From Pseudalkalibacillus hwajinpoensis (GTDB lineage Bacteria; Bacillota; Bacilli; Bacillales; Guptibacillaceae), in NCBI RefSeq assembly GCF_015234585.1, contig NZ_JADFCM010000001.1, forward strand, positions 1,240,001-1,304,000: a stretch of 64,000 nt of DNA. The letters are read 5' to 3'. Positions 23,771 through 34,235 of this stretch are shown one piece after another. The position numbers and the translations under genes are program-made. How positions within the stretch are numbered: the first letter of the stretch is position 1; each line of letters opens with the position of its first letter. The notes beneath the pieces were generated by a model. The model was not told the origin of the DNA. It did not search any database and saw only the letters and a program-made list of their open reading frames with translations.

Positions 23771-26185
23771 ATGGCATTTGATCACAAAACAATTGAGAAG
23801 AAGTGGCAACACTTCTGGGAAACAAACAAGACTTTTAAGACAGAAAACGATGCTAATGGTGAAAAAATTTATATTCTTGATATGTTCCCATACCCATCAG
23901 GGGCTGGGCTACATGTTGGGCACCCTGAAGGATATACAGCTACGGATATCCTTTCACGTATGAAACGAATGCAGGGATATAATGTTCTTCACCCAATCGG
24001 ATGGGACGCATTTGGACTTCCGGCAGAGCAATATGCTCTTGATACAGGAAATAATCCACGAGATTTTACTCAAAAGAACATTGACACATTCCGTCGTCAA
24101 ATTAAAGAGTTAGGTTTTTCTTATGATTGGGATAGAGAAGTTAATACAACAGATCCACAATACTATAAATGGACACAGTGGATTTTCACAAAGCTTTACG
24201 AAAAAGGACTTGCGTACGTAGATGAAGTGGCTGTTAACTGGTGTCCAGCACTTGGAACGGTTCTTGCGAATGAAGAAGTGATCGACGGTAAAAGTGAACG
24301 TGGCGGCCACCCGGTAGTTCGTAAACCAATGAAGCAATGGGTTCTTAAAATTACAGAGTATGCGGATCGTTTACTTGAAGACCTTGAAGAGCTTGACTGG
24401 TCTGACAGCATTAAAGAAATGCAGCGTAACTGGATTGGGAAATCTGAGGGTGCTGAAGTAACATTCACGATTGACGGTCATGATGAATCGATCGATGTGT
24501 TTACGACGCGTCCTGATACACTTTTTGGAGCTACGTATATGGTCCTTGCACCTGAGCATCCTTTCGTTGACAAAATTTCTACTAGTGAACAAATCTCAAA
24601 AGTTGAAAGCTACCGATCAAAAGTACAAACAAAGAGTGACCTTGAGCGTACAGAGTTATCAAAAGAGAAGACTGGCGAGTTTACTGGCGCATATGCCATT
24701 AATCCAATCAATAATGAGATGCTTCCAATTTGGGTAGCAGATTACGTTCTTATGAGCTATGGAACAGGAGCTATTATGGCAGTTCCAGCTCACGATGAGC
24801 GCGATTATGAGTTCGCTACTACATTTAATCTTCCTATTAAAGAAGTCGTTGCTGGAGGAGATGTATCCAAGGAAGCTTATACAGAAGACGGAAAGCATGT
24901 GAACTCTGATTTCTTAAACGACCTTGAGAAAGTAGAAGCAATTACGAAAAGCATTGAATGGCTAGAGGAAAAAGGAAAAGGAACGAAAAAAACGACGTAT
25001 CGTCTTCGCGACTGGTTATTTAGTCGTCAGCGTTATTGGGGCGAGCCAATTCCAATTATCCATTGGGAGGATGGCACAATGTCTGCTGTCCCGAAAGAAG
25101 AGCTTCCTGTCGTTCTTCCTGAAACAACGGAAATTAAACCGTCAGGAACTGGAGAATCTCCTTTAGCTAATATTGAGGATTGGTTGAACGTAGTTGATCC
25201 TAAAACGGGCATGAAGGGCCGACGTGAAACAAACACAATGCCGCAATGGGCTGGAAGCTGTTGGTATTACCTTCGCTACATTGATCCGGATAACGATGAA
25301 ATGCTAGCTGACCCGAAAAAACTCGATGAGTGGTTGCCTGTTGATATGTATATCGGCGGTGCGGAACATGCGGTTCTTCACTTGCTATATGCTCGTTTCT
25401 GGCATAAAGTTCTTTATGATATCGGTGTTGTGCCAACAAAAGAACCATTCCAACGTCTCCGAAATCAAGGAATGATCCTTGGTGAGAACAACGAGAAAAT
25501 GAGTAAATCAAAAGGAAATGTTGTTAACCCAGATGAAATTGTCGAAAGCCACGGTGCTGACACGCTACGTCTATATGAAATGTTTATGGGACCGTTCGAG
25601 GGTTCTATTGCATGGTCTAACAATGGTCTAGATGGCGCGCGCCGTTTCCTTGATCGTGTGTGGCGTTTATTTGGTGAAGGGGATCTAACAAAGTCTTCTA
25701 TTTCTGAAGAAAATTCAGGAGAAGAAATGGACCGCGTCTACCATGAAACGGTTAAGAAAGTAACAGAGGATATGGAAGGCTTACGCTTTAATACTGCTAT
25801 TTCACAAATGATGGTATTTGTGAATGAAGCATATAAGCAGGAGTCAGTTTCCGTTACATTAATGGAGGGCTTTGTGAAGTTGCTATCTCCAATCGCACCG
25901 CACCTTGCTGAAGAGCTATGGAGTGCGCTTGGACATGAGGATACACTCGCATATGCAAACTGGCCAATGTTTGACGAAAGCAAGCTTACTGTAGATGAAG
26001 TAGAAATTGTAGTGCAAATCAATGGAAAACTTCGGGCCAAAATTTCTATTCCGACTGAAGCATCTCGTGATGAAATGCAAGAAATTGCTTTAGAGCATGA
26101 GAAGATTAAAGGTCAACTTGATGGCAAAACACTTCGAAAAGTGATTGCAGTACCAGGAAAGCTGGTTAATATTGTAGCTAATTAA
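23771..26185 (+). CDS. leuS: LeuS, leucyl-tRNA synthetase
   Basis: 804 residues, the length of Bacillus LeuS. The class I signature HIGH appears as HVGH in [15 protein letters not shown], the KMSKS loop as [10 protein letters not shown], and the CP1 editing domain contains [12 protein letters not shown] and the [15 protein letters not shown] pocket. The start is ATG 23771, nine bases after AAGGAG; the GTG two codons earlier is too close to the site. The gene is controlled by the tRNA-Leu T-box leader just upstream and is followed by its own terminator. Confidence 0.97.
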   Translation: MAFDHKTIEKKWQHFWETNKTFKTENDANGEKIYILDMFPYPSGAGLHVGHPEGYTATDILSRMKRMQGYNVLHPIGWDAFGLPAEQYALDTGNNPRDFTQKNIDTFRRQIKELGFSYDWDREVNTTDPQYYKWTQWIFTKLYEKGLAYVDEVAVNWCPALGTVLANEEVIDGKSERGGHPVVRKPMKQWVLKITEYADRLLEDLEELDWSDSIKEMQRNWIGKSEGAEVTFTIDGHDESIDVFTTRPDTLFGATYMVLAPEHPFVDKISTSEQISKVESYRSKVQTKSDLERTELSKEKTGEFTGAYAINPINNEMLPIWVADYVLMSYGTGAIMAVPAHDERDYEFATTFNLPIKEVVAGGDVSKEAYTEDGKHVNSDFLNDLEKVEAITKSIEWLEEKGKGTKKTTYRLRDWLFSRQRYWGEPIPIIHWEDGTMSAVPKEELPVVLPETTEIKPSGTGESPLANIEDWLNVVDPKTGMKGRRETNTMPQWAGSCWYYLRYIDPDNDEMLADPKKLDEWLPVDMYIGGAEHAVLHLLYARFWHKVLYDIGVVPTKEPFQRLRNQGMILGENNEKMSKSKGNVVNPDEIVESHGADTLRLYEMFMGPFEGSIAWSNNGLDGARRFLDRVWRLFGEGDLTKSSISEENSGEEMDRVYHETVKKVTEDMEGLRFNTAISQMMVFVNEAYKQESVSVTLMEGFVKLLSPIAPHLAEELWSALGHEDTLAYANWPMFDESKLTVDEVEIVVQINGKLRAKISIPTEASRDEMQEIALEHEKIKGQLDGKTLRKVIAVPGKLVNIVAN

Positions 26186-26190
26186 GGTTG

Positions 26191-26223
26191 AACCCTCTCC
26201 TAACGACTAAGGAGAGGGTTTTT
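26191..26223 (+). terminator. Hairpin terminator of leuS
   Basis: AACCCTCTCCT pairs with AGGAGAGGGTT, then TTTTG. The remaining 190 bases to the rhodanese gene hold only a plausible promoter near 26350. Confidence 0.9.
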
Positions 26224-26414
26224 GAACGTAACCTACCTATAGGAATGGATTTTTAAACAACTTGAATAACCTTTTCCTAAAGCTGAGAATACTACTAAGA
26301 TGAGTGGAAGATAGATTTCTTGTATTGAAGATGCAAATCATGTACGATTGAATTTGTTGAAGTGATTATAATTGAAAAATCCATATTAAAACTGTACGAG
26401 AGGGGTATGTTTTT

Positions 26415-26723
26415 ATGAGTAACGAAATTAAGTCGGTAACACCTCAAGAGGTTCAAGAGTTAATTAATGAGGGCAAAAATGTTTCATTAATCGATGTTCG
26501 TGAGGATGAAGAAGTAGAAGAAGGCATGATCCCTGAAGCAAAGCATATTCGTCTTGGCACACTTCCGGAACGACTTGATGAGATCAATAAAGAAGAAGAG
26601 CATATTATGATTTGTCGTTCAGGACGTCGTAGTGAGCGCGCATGTGAGTACTTGCAAGAAGCTGGTTATGAAGTGAAGAACATGGTTGGCGGTATGATGA
26701 AATGGGAGGGTAAAGTGAAATAG
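26415..26723 (+). CDS. ytwF: Rhodanese-domain protein (YtwF-like)
   Basis: 102 residues forming a single rhodanese domain. The active-site loop CRSGRRS begins with Cys67, which would carry a persulfide, and SLIDVREDEEVEEGMIPEAK is the conserved CH2A/B region. It resembles B. subtilis YtwF, one of several small single-domain sulfurtransferases. AGAGGGG precedes the ATG. Only 25 bases separate it from a second rhodanese-like gene, so they probably form one operon. The sulfur acceptor is not known. Confidence 0.85.
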   Translation: MSNEIKSVTPQEVQELINEGKNVSLIDVREDEEVEEGMIPEAKHIRLGTLPERLDEINKEEEHIMICRSGRRSERACEYLQEAGYEVKNMVGGMMKWEGKVK

Positions 26724-26748
26724 CCCTGCTAAAAAGGAGAGAGTTTGA

Positions 26749-27087
26749 ATGGCGATATGGGGAACGGCTTTAGCTGCTGTTGCATTTACTTTAGGATTAT
26801 GGAGAGTCATTTATCCTTATTCTTATATGAAGCCAATTAATATGGAGCGGTTTGATGATGATAAATATTGTCTAATCGATGTGAGAGATTACATTCTTTC
26901 ACACCGTACGCCTTATGAAAAAGCAAAGAACATCCCGCTTTCTTATCTGGGCAGACAAACGAAAGAAAACGAAGTGTGTGATAAAGAGATTATTGTTCTT
27001 GCGGAAGATCGAAAAGCAGCACGCCTTGCTGTTAAAATTTTGATGAAACAACGGAAGCAACCTATTTATTACATGACAGTTTCTTAA
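26749..27087 (+). CDS. Membrane-anchored rhodanese-like protein lacking the catalytic Cys
   Basis: 112 residues. An N-terminal hydrophobic helix (IWGTALAAVAFTLGLWRVIY) anchors a shortened rhodanese-like domain: CLIDVRDYILSHRTPYEKAK then NIPLSYLGRQ. Where the active-site loop CxxGxR should be, the sequence reads VLAEDRKAARLA, with no Cys. It may therefore be a catalytically dead binding or sensing version. A ribosome site AAAGGAGAG lies before the ATG, and it follows the intact rhodanese gene at 25 bases. Confidence 0.7.
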   Translation: MAIWGTALAAVAFTLGLWRVIYPYSYMKPINMERFDDDKYCLIDVRDYILSHRTPYEKAKNIPLSYLGRQTKENEVCDKEIIVLAEDRKAARLAVKILMKQRKQPIYYMTVS

Positions 27088-27342
27088 GTACGACGTCTTT
27101 TGGAGCTGGTCTCTAAAAGGCGTTTTACTGAACCTTTAATCCTAGTAAGTTGATAAGATTAATAAATCATAGCACTTTTTTCTCCATTGTCCAAGTAAAT
27201 TGCCTTAAAGCTCTCTCTCTATTCATTTTGTTGATTTCTCGATATATAGCTCGGTTCGTAAGTGGATCAAAATATGAGAAAAATAATCGTTCTTGCTCAT
27301 GATCTGGTATAATGATGGAAAAGACTACACCGAGGTGTTGAA

Positions 27343-27966
27343 ATGAAAGCAGATCTTATACGTGCAATGATGGATTTACAGGCTTTGCGACAGCTACAGC
27401 CTAACGCATTAGGCAAGCAGCAGCCGTCTACTTTTTCCTTTACAGACATGCTTGAGCAAGCTCTCTCAACTCAAAGTACAGGACAGCAAATGAAAGCAGA
27501 AGTTCCTGTAAATTCAACCTCGGTGAATTCCTATGGAACATACAATTCTCAAATAGTACCGTCGACTAATTCTTCATACACATCTTCATCGCTTGAAATT
27601 GATGGATATATTGAAGAATTATCGGCTAAATATAGTGTTGATCCAAAACTTGTTCATTCGATTATTAAACAGGAATCTGGCTATAAATCCGATAGTGTTA
27701 GCGGAGCAGGAGCTATGGGGTTAATGCAATTAATGCCCGCAACTGCCACTTCACTTGGTGTGAAGGACCCTTTTGATCCTGGACAAAACATTGAAGGCGG
27801 CGTGAAATACATTAAGCAAATGATGGATAAATATAATGGCAATACTAAGCTTGCATTAGCAGCTTATAACGCTGGACCCGGCAATGTTGATCGTTACGGT
27901 GGGATTCCTCCATTCGAAGAAACGCAAAATTATGTTTCAAAAGTAATGGGTCATTACCAGGCATAA
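27343..27966 (+). CDS. SLT-family lytic transglycosylase (CwlQ/YjbJ-like)
   Basis: 207 residues. Residues about 1-85 are Ser/Thr/Gln-rich and without a clear signal peptide. The C-terminal half is a goose-type SLT domain: catalytic Glu111 in IIKQESGYKS, then GAGAMGLMQLMPATA, GGVKYIKQMM and LALAAYNAGPGNVDRYGGIP. Such enzymes cleave peptidoglycan glycan strands to anhydromuropeptides. B. subtilis CwlQ (YjbJ) has the same build, without a classical leader. GAGGTG precedes the ATG. The 255-base region before it carries no gene that I can see. Confidence 0.85.
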   Translation: MKADLIRAMMDLQALRQLQPNALGKQQPSTFSFTDMLEQALSTQSTGQQMKAEVPVNSTSVNSYGTYNSQIVPSTNSSYTSSSLEIDGYIEELSAKYSVDPKLVHSIIKQESGYKSDSVSGAGAMGLMQLMPATATSLGVKDPFDPGQNIEGGVKYIKQMMDKYNGNTKLALAAYNAGPGNVDRYGGIPPFEETQNYVSKVMGHYQA

Positions 27967-27976
27967 TAAGTAAAGG

Positions 27977-28024
27977 CTGTCTCATCGACCGCTCTTCAGC
28001 AGTCGTAAAGGAGGCAGTTTTTTA
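27977..28024 (+). terminator. Hairpin terminator of the transglycosylase gene
   Basis: CTGTCTC...GAC pairs with GTC...GAGGCAG, then TTTTTTAT. Confidence 0.65.
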
Positions 28025-28132
28025 TATGGAACGGACTTAGAACCGTTTCAACCTTGACCAAGATGGATCAAGCTTTCTTAAAGCCATAAAGATAATAAAG
28101 ATAATTGTTATACTAAACACGAGGTGAATAAT

Positions 28133-29374
28133 TTGAACGAATTTAAAGAAATGGGACTTGATGAACGTCTCGTTAAACAACTTGAAGTTCAGGGTATTAG
28201 TACCCCGACCGATATTCAAAAAGAAACAATCCCTGTTATGTTACAAGGAAAAGACGTGATTGCTCAGGCACAGACAGGGACAGGTAAAACTTTTGCGTTC
28301 TTACTACCGATACTTGAAAAAATTGATACAGAAGCACCTGAAGTGCAGGCTCTTATTGTAACCCCGACACGAGAGCTAGCCATCCAAATCTCATCAGAAC
28401 TAATGAAGTTAGTAGAACATCGCAATGACATCAATGTACTAGCTGTCTATGGTGGTCAGGATGTAGAGAGACAGATTAAGCGCCTTAATAAACAAGTACA
28501 CATTGTTGTAGCGACGCCTGGACGTCTGCTCGATCATGTTAGGAGAGAGACCATTGATTTATCCCATACTTCTTATCTTGTATTAGATGAAGCCGATCAA
28601 ATGCTTCATATCGGTTTCCTAAGAGAAGTGGAAGATATTATTAGTGAAACGCCTGAAAGTCGTCTTACAGCTCTTTTTTCTGCAACGTTATCAAGTGATA
28701 TTAAACAGCTTGCAAAACGATTTATGCGTTCCCCTGAGAAAATCAGAGGGAAGGAAAAAGGGAAAACTGTCGAAGAAATCGAGCAGTTTGTGATTGAAAC
28801 GACCGATCGTAGGAAGTTCGCATCCCTTACCGAAACCATCGATGAGGTCAGACCGTTCCTCGGAATTATTTTCTGCCGTACAAAGCGTAGAGTAAGTAAA
28901 CTAAATGGAGATTTAAAAGCAAGAGGATATTTAACTGACGAGCTTCATGGTGATTTATCACAGTCGAAACGAGAAGGTGTCATCAAGCGATTCCGTGATG
29001 CTAAAATCCAGCTTCTTGTAGCAACAGATGTGGCAGCGCGTGGTCTTGATATCGAAGGTGTTACCCATGTCTTTAATTATGATATTCCTCAAGATACAGA
29101 GAGCTATATCCACCGAATTGGTCGAACGGGACGAGCTGGTGGCGATGGAGCTTCGTATACGTTTATTGCTGCAAAAGATCAGTCCTTTATTCAAATGATT
29201 GAAAAGGGGATCGGTAAAAAACTTGCCAGAAAGAGCGTTGAGGGTGCATTACCTTCGCATGAAGAGCGTAACGATCGTAGAGAGAATGATCAAAGAGGAA
29301 GAAATCATCGATCTTCACGGAAGCCAGGGTCATCGAACAATCGAAATAACGGAAGAAATCGAAACAAACGATAA
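28133..29374 (+). CDS. DEAD-box RNA helicase (CshA/RhlE type)
   Basis: About 413 residues with all DEAD-box motifs: Q motif [18 protein letters not shown], Ia PTRELA, Ib [38 protein letters not shown] and [12 protein letters not shown]. The C-terminus ends in a basic, Arg/Asn-rich tail typical of RNA-binding extensions. TTG at 28133 is favoured (GAGG eight bases upstream); GTG 28124 overlaps that site. It is shorter than CshA and has no RNA-binding domain like DbpA, so I give no gene symbol. Likely role: RNA remodelling in ribosome assembly or cold adaptation. Confidence 0.88.
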   Translation: MNEFKEMGLDERLVKQLEVQGISTPTDIQKETIPVMLQGKDVIAQAQTGTGKTFAFLLPILEKIDTEAPEVQALIVTPTRELAIQISSELMKLVEHRNDINVLAVYGGQDVERQIKRLNKQVHIVVATPGRLLDHVRRETIDLSHTSYLVLDEADQMLHIGFLREVEDIISETPESRLTALFSATLSSDIKQLAKRFMRSPEKIRGKEKGKTVEEIEQFVIETTDRRKFASLTETIDEVRPFLGIIFCRTKRRVSKLNGDLKARGYLTDELHGDLSQSKREGVIKRFRDAKIQLLVATDVAARGLDIEGVTHVFNYDIPQDTESYIHRIGRTGRAGGDGASYTFIAAKDQSFIQMIEKGIGKKLARKSVEGALPSHEERNDRRENDQRGRNHRSSRKPGSSNNRNNGRNRNKR

Positions 29375-29382
29375 GTTAAACG

Positions 29383-29426
29383 AAAGAAAGAGGGACCTGT
29401 CTATGGACTGGTCCCTCTTTCTTTGC
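29383..29426 (+). terminator. Hairpin terminator of the DEAD-box helicase gene
   Basis: A perfect 15-bp stem, AAAGAAAGAGGGACC with GGTCCCTCTTTCTTT. Confidence 0.9.
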
Positions 29427-29471
29427 ATGTATTCAACTTAAAAAGATCTAGTGGTTGAACTAAACGGCGGA

Positions 29472-30734
29472 TTACGCTTTCCTTTCGGCTGCGCTTTTTC
29501 CTGCTGTATAGCCTGTGACGAAGGCTGATGTAATATTGTATCCGCCGGTATACCCATGAATATCGAGTACTTCACCGCAAAAGTAAAGACCAGTTGTGAA
29601 TTTTGACGCCATTTCTTTTGGGTTAATTTCTTTTAGAGATACTCCGCCACCTGTTACGAATGCTTTATCGATTGGAAGCGTACCGTCTATGGCCACCTGG
29701 AACTGCTTTAATAGCCGCGCGTATTCGCGCACTTTTTCTTTCGATAAGTGAGCGTAAGTTGTATCTGGAGAAATTTCTGCTTTGTTAAATAGAAAGAGCA
29801 TATATCGCTCTGGAACTTTACTTTTCCAAATGTTCTTAATCGCTTTTTTTGGCTCTTCTTTTGCGAGTTTCATATGCTCGCGAAATAATTCTTCTTCGTT
29901 TTGATCTGGTACGGCATCAATTTGTAAGGGAATATACTGAGCATTAAATTTTTTCATTGCTTTAACGACATATTGACTGCAGCGAAGAACAGCGGGGCCA
30001 GATAGTCCGATATGGGTGAAGATCATATCCCATCGATGTGTCTTTATTATCTTTCCTTTTGGATTGAGAACGGATAGGGCGACATCTCTTAACGATAAGC
30101 CCTGCAGTTCTTTATTTTTGATAAAAGGTTCACTAGATGTAAGAGGCACTTCAGTAGGATAAAGATCTGTGATGGTATGACCACCTTCTTTTGCCCATGC
30201 ATATCCATCACCTGTTGAACCAGTATGTGGAACAGATTTTCCTCCTACTGCAATAACTACATTTGAAGAGTGGATCTCTTCTTTTGTTTGTAGCTTCACT
30301 CCAGCTACTTCTCCATCCCTATATAGAACTTTCTCAACTGGGGTGTTTACTTGGATAGTCACATTCAACTGGCGTACTTTGTTTAGGAGCGCATTTACAA
30401 CAGATTTTGCATCATCAGTCACGGGAAACATTCTACCGTGATCTTCTTCTTTTAATTTAATGCCTAGATCTTCAAAGAATGTGATGATATCCTCATTATC
30501 AAATATGTTAAATGCACTGAATAAAAACTTCCCATTACCTGGAATGAATTTAATTAGTTCATCTAGTGGAAGGCGGTTGGTGACATTACACCGTCCTCCC
30601 CCAGAAATGGCTAGTTTTCGCCCAAGCTTATTACCTTTATCAACGAGAAGTACTTTTGCTCCATGTTCAGCCGCTGATACAGACGCCATGAGTCCGGACG
30701 GGCCACCGCCAATCACAATGACATCATAGTTCAT
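29472..30734 (-). CDS. ytfP: YtfP, HI0933-family flavoprotein
   Basis: 420 residues, the exact family length. The FAD-binding motif [10 protein letters not shown] lies at the N-terminus, followed by the family signature [16 protein letters not shown] and, near the C-terminus, [17 protein letters not shown] and [17 protein letters not shown]0933-type proteins are FAD-dependent oxidoreductases of unknown substrate; B. subtilis YtfP is the orthologue by position beside ytgP. AGAGGTG precedes the ATG. Divergently arranged with murJ. Confidence 0.9.
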   Translation of the reverse strand: MNYDVIVIGGGPSGLMASVSAAEHGAKVLLVDKGNKLGRKLAISGGGRCNVTNRLPLDELIKFIPGNGKFLFSAFNIFDNEDIITFFEDLGIKLKEEDHGRMFPVTDDAKSVVNALLNKVRQLNVTIQVNTPVEKVLYRDGEVAGVKLQTKEEIHSSNVVIAVGGKSVPHTGSTGDGYAWAKEGGHTITDLYPTEVPLTSSEPFIKNKELQGLSLRDVALSVLNPKGKIIKTHRWDMIFTHIGLSGPAVLRCSQYVVKAMKKFNAQYIPLQIDAVPDQNEEELFREHMKLAKEEPKKAIKNIWKSKVPERYMLFLFNKAEISPDTTYAHLSKEKVREYARLLKQFQVAIDGTLPIDKAFVTGGGVSLKEINPKEMASKFTTGLYFCGEVLDIHGYTGGYNITSAFVTGYTAGKSAAERKA

Positions 30735-30927
30735 ACTTACACCTCTCTCATTTTGCTACACACAAACATACCACAATTTGTACTGATTATAAAAGTTTCA
30801 CAAAAATTTATATTTGTTGTTACTAGGTAAATAGCTTAAAATGGAGAAGTGTATTTCATAACTGTTGAAAATTGTTGATAGATGACGAATAGATATAGTT
30901 GAATGGTTAGAAGTAGGAGATGGAGAA

Positions 30928-32565
30928 ATGTCTGATTCAAATGTGATTAGAGGGACGATGCTGTTATCTGCAGCCACCCTTTTTTCTAGGATTATTGGTA
31001 TGATTTATATGTTTCCTTTTACAGCACTAGTTGGTACACAGGGGGTAGCGCTTTATACGTATGCTTATACTCCTTATACCATTATGCTTAGCCTGTCTAC
31101 GGTTGGGATTCCATTGGCTGTTTCTAAATTTGTATCTAAATATCATACTCTCGGGGATTATCGAACTGGTCGGAGGCTGTTTAAATCAGGACTTCTTTTA
31201 ATGTCTCTTACTGGATTCGTTGCGTTTTTAGCTCTCTTTTTAATGGCAGAACCAATTGCTCATATCGTCATTGATGAAGGTAATGAAGGAAACACGATTG
31301 CTGATGTAACATTGGTTATCCGTGTTGTGAGTATGGCGTTATTGATCGTACCGATTATGAGTTTAACTCGAGGGTTTTTCCAGGGGCTTCAATCAATGGG
31401 GCCAACGGCCGTTTCGCAAGTCGTTGAACAAATCTTTCGTATTGTTTTTATTCTAGTATCAAGTGTTATTATTATGAAATTTATGGACGGAGATGAGGCA
31501 ACTGCTGCTACGTACGCTACGTTTGGCGCTTTCGTTGGTGCAGTAGGTGGACTGCTGGTCGTCTTCTGGTATTACAGAAAACGTAAACCTGCTTTAGATC
31601 AACATCTGGCTGAAAGCACGGTTGATCATAATGTGTCGTTAAAGGATATGTATAAAGAAATTATTACGTACGCTCTTCCGTTTGTCGTTGTTGGTCTAGC
31701 AATTCCATTGTATTTGCAAATTGATACTTTATTAATTAATCCGGCGCTAAAGAGTATTGGTTATGATAAACCCGCTTATGAAGAAGTTTTTGCGATTATT
31801 ACAGGCCTTGCTCATAAATTGATTATGATCCCAGTTTCTCTTGCAACAGCTCTTTCAATGACGATTATACCGGCCATTACGAAATCATTTACAGCAAATC
31901 GTGAAGGTGCTTTGCAAACTCAGTTAACACAAACCTTCCAGATTTTATTGTTTTTGACTACTCCAGCTGCAATTGGACTAGCGGTTCTATCTGAACCGAT
32001 ATTTAGAGTGCTATATCCTACAGTGAATCAGGAACTCGGAAGTTCGTTGTTAATGTGGTATGCGCCAACTGCTATATTGTTTGCTCTTTTCTCTGTAACG
32101 GCTGCTATCCTACAGGGAATAAATAAACAAAAATTTGCGGTTTATAGCTTACTTGCAGGATTAGCCCTTAAAGCAGGCTTAACTTACCCATTCGTCACAA
32201 TTTTTGAAGGGAAAGGTTCTATCCTAGCTACAAATCTTGGATTGTTTACATCGGTGTTAATCACGATCATTATTATTAAGAAATATACTGAATACGAATT
32301 TGGTTTTCTTTCAAGGAGATTGCTGCTTATCGGTATCTTTGTGGTCGTGATGGCCGTGGCTTCTAAACTTTCGATACTACCATTGGAATTTCTCATGCCT
32401 GATTTGTACCTTTCAACAAGTGAAGGTGGTAGCATGCTGTATTCAATCATTAACCTGTTGATTGGAGTAACAGTTGGAGGAATTGTATTTCTATGGCTAT
32501 CCTACCGATCAAACCTTGCAGGCTTAATTTTAGGAGAGCGATTCTCATTCTTAAAAAGACGTTAA
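30928..32565 (+). CDS. murJ: MurJ (YtgP), lipid II flippase of the MOP superfamily
   Basis: 545 residues with about 14 hydrophobic helices, opening VIRGTMLLSAATLFSRIIGM, the hallmark of MurJ/SpoVB-type MOP exporters. B. subtilis YtgP is the MurJ that moves lipid II across the membrane for peptidoglycan synthesis, and the length (544 there) and position next to ytfP agree. GTAGGAG lies before the ATG. Basic residues line the N-terminal cavity helices, including FSRIIG. A terminator follows. SpoVB, the sporulation paralogue, is less likely given synteny. Confidence 0.9.
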   Translation: MSDSNVIRGTMLLSAATLFSRIIGMIYMFPFTALVGTQGVALYTYAYTPYTIMLSLSTVGIPLAVSKFVSKYHTLGDYRTGRRLFKSGLLLMSLTGFVAFLALFLMAEPIAHIVIDEGNEGNTIADVTLVIRVVSMALLIVPIMSLTRGFFQGLQSMGPTAVSQVVEQIFRIVFILVSSVIIMKFMDGDEATAATYATFGAFVGAVGGLLVVFWYYRKRKPALDQHLAESTVDHNVSLKDMYKEIITYALPFVVVGLAIPLYLQIDTLLINPALKSIGYDKPAYEEVFAIITGLAHKLIMIPVSLATALSMTIIPAITKSFTANREGALQTQLTQTFQILLFLTTPAAIGLAVLSEPIFRVLYPTVNQELGSSLLMWYAPTAILFALFSVTAAILQGINKQKFAVYSLLAGLALKAGLTYPFVTIFEGKGSILATNLGLFTSVLITIIIIKKYTEYEFGFLSRRLLLIGIFVVVMAVASKLSILPLEFLMPDLYLSTSEGGSMLYSIINLLIGVTVGGIVFLWLSYRSNLAGLILGERFSFLKRR

Positions 32566-32597
32566 AAAATGAAGGCCAAAATGGCCTTCATTTTTTT
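32564..32597 (+). terminator. Hairpin terminator of murJ
   Basis: AAAAAATGAAGGCC pairs with GGCCTTCATTTTTT. Confidence 0.9.
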
Positions 32598-32608
32598 GAG
32601 AGATGATA

Positions 32609-32818
32609 TTAATATCCGTAGTCCTCATCTCTTATTCCAATTTGTCTTTCAATCCTTGTAATTCGACGATCCTGTCGTCTTAATTGACGCTCAATTTCTC
32701 TTAATTGCTGCTCGATGTTTCCTGGGTATCCTGGTTGGCCAGGGTAACCGGGCTGACCAGGATATCCTGGGAATCCGGGATACATTTGATACCCTTGCCC
32801 TTGCTGACGATCATACAT
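32609..32818 (-). CDS. Small collagen-like Pro-Gly-Tyr repeat protein (coat-like)
   Basis: 69 residues in two parts: a Gly/Pro/Tyr/Gln-rich start with the repeat PGYPGQ or PGQPGYPG between residues 14 and 33, then a charged helix (IEQQLREIERQLRRQDRRIT) with a heptad pattern that could form a coiled coil. It ends in DEDYGY. Short Tyr/Gly/Pro repeats joined to a coiled coil are common in Bacillus spore coat and morphogenesis proteins, so a spore surface role is plausible but inferred. GGAGGG lies six bases before the ATG. Confidence 0.65.
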   Translation of the reverse strand: MYDRQQGQGYQMYPGFPGYPGQPGYPGQPGYPGNIEQQLREIERQLRRQDRRITRIERQIGIRDEDYGY

Positions 32819-32892
32819 AAAGATCCCTCCTTAAATAGGTACCTGATAGTGTATGTGAGTGCTGGGCAGTGTTGCTGGGCATATGTCCCGTG

Positions 32893-33318
32893 TTATACTG
32901 AGTTTTTCTGATACCAGCTTAATTGTTCTCCAATTCCAAGACCTTTGAGAGGAACCTCATATTTGTAATTGAAATGATTTAGCTGCGGTTCAAGGTGTTT
33001 GCGATAGACAGATCCTCCATGCAAACACACAACAATATCTGTAGACGTTTCATACTGAGAGAATTGCTCAATTACTTTTTGAGCCCATTCCTCACGTTGA
33101 TGATGTGTAAATGTTTTGATGGATACATCATATGGATCCATAATGTCGTCTGGTAATAAGAGGCCGTCTTTGGCATTATAAAAATACATGCGATCATAGT
33201 GGTGTGATGCATACTCAAGCGTTTTTTGAAATAAAGGACTCTGGTAAAATTCTGTAACAGGCGCTGATTTATTACTTTTCTTACGAGCCGTTGCTAAAAG
33301 TCCAACTTTCACAGTCAT
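32893..33318 (-). CDS. DUF6884-family protein
   Basis: About 141 residues starting at ATG 33318 (TGGAGTG upstream). Sequence features are KVGLLATARKKSNKSAPVTE, the LYTSPLF-like element FYQSPLFQKTLEYAS, and YFYNAKDGLLLPDDIMDPYD, all characteristic of DUF6884. That domain is widespread, often near nucleotide or DNA-modification genes, and its activity is not known to me. No partner genes adjoin here: it lies between the collagen-like gene and the pseudouridine synthase gene. Confidence 0.65.
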   Translation of the reverse strand: MTVKVGLLATARKKSNKSAPVTEFYQSPLFQKTLEYASHHYDRMYFYNAKDGLLLPDDIMDPYDVSIKTFTHHQREEWAQKVIEQFSQYETSTDIVVCLHGGSVYRKHLEPQLNHFNYKYEVPLKGLGIGEQLSWYQKNSV

Positions 33319-33433
33319 TCGATTCACTCCAAACGTGCATATTGGCATTTAACGTTTACATACCCTTCAGAACTAGAAAGTATGCTAAAAAAGTAAATAA
33401 ATCGTGGAAAAAATATGGAAAAGGATTGATTTT

Positions 33434-34141
33434 ATGCGTTTAGATAAACTATTGGCAAATATGGGCTATGGAACTAGAAAGGAAGTAAAAAAACTTCTTA
33501 AGACAGGCGTTGTCCGCGTTGATGAAGAGATCATTAAAGATCCAAAGCAACACGTTAACACTGAACAGAACCAAGTAACGGTGCATGAAGAAATAGTTGA
33601 ATATCGAGAATTTATTTATTTGATGATGAATAAGCCAGCAGGTGTGATTTCAGCAACGGAAGATGAAGACCATGAGACCGTCATTGACATTCTCATTCCT
33701 GATGATCAAGTTTTTGAACCATTTCCTGTCGGTCGTCTTGATAAAGATACAGAAGGATTGCTTATCATTACGAATGATGGAAAGCTCGCACATCATTTAA
33801 CGTCACCAAAACATCATGTTCCTAAAACATACTTCGCTAAAATTAATGGTGTTGTTACAGAAGAAGATGTTCATGCTTTTGAAAAAGGTGTCACTCTTGA
33901 TGATGGTTACGAAACAAAACCAGGTGAATTGACCATTCTATCATCGGATGAGGTCTCGGAGATTGAATTAACGATACATGAAGGGAAGTTTCATCAAGTA
34001 AAGCGGATGTTTGAAGCAGTCGGAAAGCAAGTCGTTTATTTGCAGCGGATTCAAATGGGGGATATTCACCTTGATCGCGATTTAGAACCGGGGGAGTACC
34101 GCGAATTAACAGCTGAAGAAGTAGACATTCTGCATAAGTAA
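33434..34141 (+). CDS. ytzG: YtzG, RsuA-type 16S rRNA pseudouridine synthase
   Basis: About 235 residues. The start at 33434 is preferred (AAAGG nine bases upstream) over the ATG at 33404. An S4 RNA-binding domain (MRLDKLLANMGYGTRKEVKK) is followed by the pseudouridine synthase domain with catalytic Asp in VGRLDKDTEGLLI. This arrangement marks the RsuA/RluB/E/F group; RsuA acts at U516 of 16S rRNA (E. coli numbering). The gene position beside murJ and ytzE matches ytzG of B. subtilis. Confidence 0.87.
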   Translation: MRLDKLLANMGYGTRKEVKKLLKTGVVRVDEEIIKDPKQHVNTEQNQVTVHEEIVEYREFIYLMMNKPAGVISATEDEDHETVIDILIPDDQVFEPFPVGRLDKDTEGLLIITNDGKLAHHLTSPKHHVPKTYFAKINGVVTEEDVHAFEKGVTLDDGYETKPGELTILSSDEVSEIELTIHEGKFHQVKRMFEAVGKQVVYLQRIQMGDIHLDRDLEPGEYRELTAEEVDILHK

Positions 34142-34235
34142 GTCCTCCTCTGATGAAGGAAGGTTTACTTTACCGTTTTCTTTTCGTGTAGCTGGGGAAT
34201 ACCCTTACTAGTCAGTCGCGAAGGAGAGGATGTTC

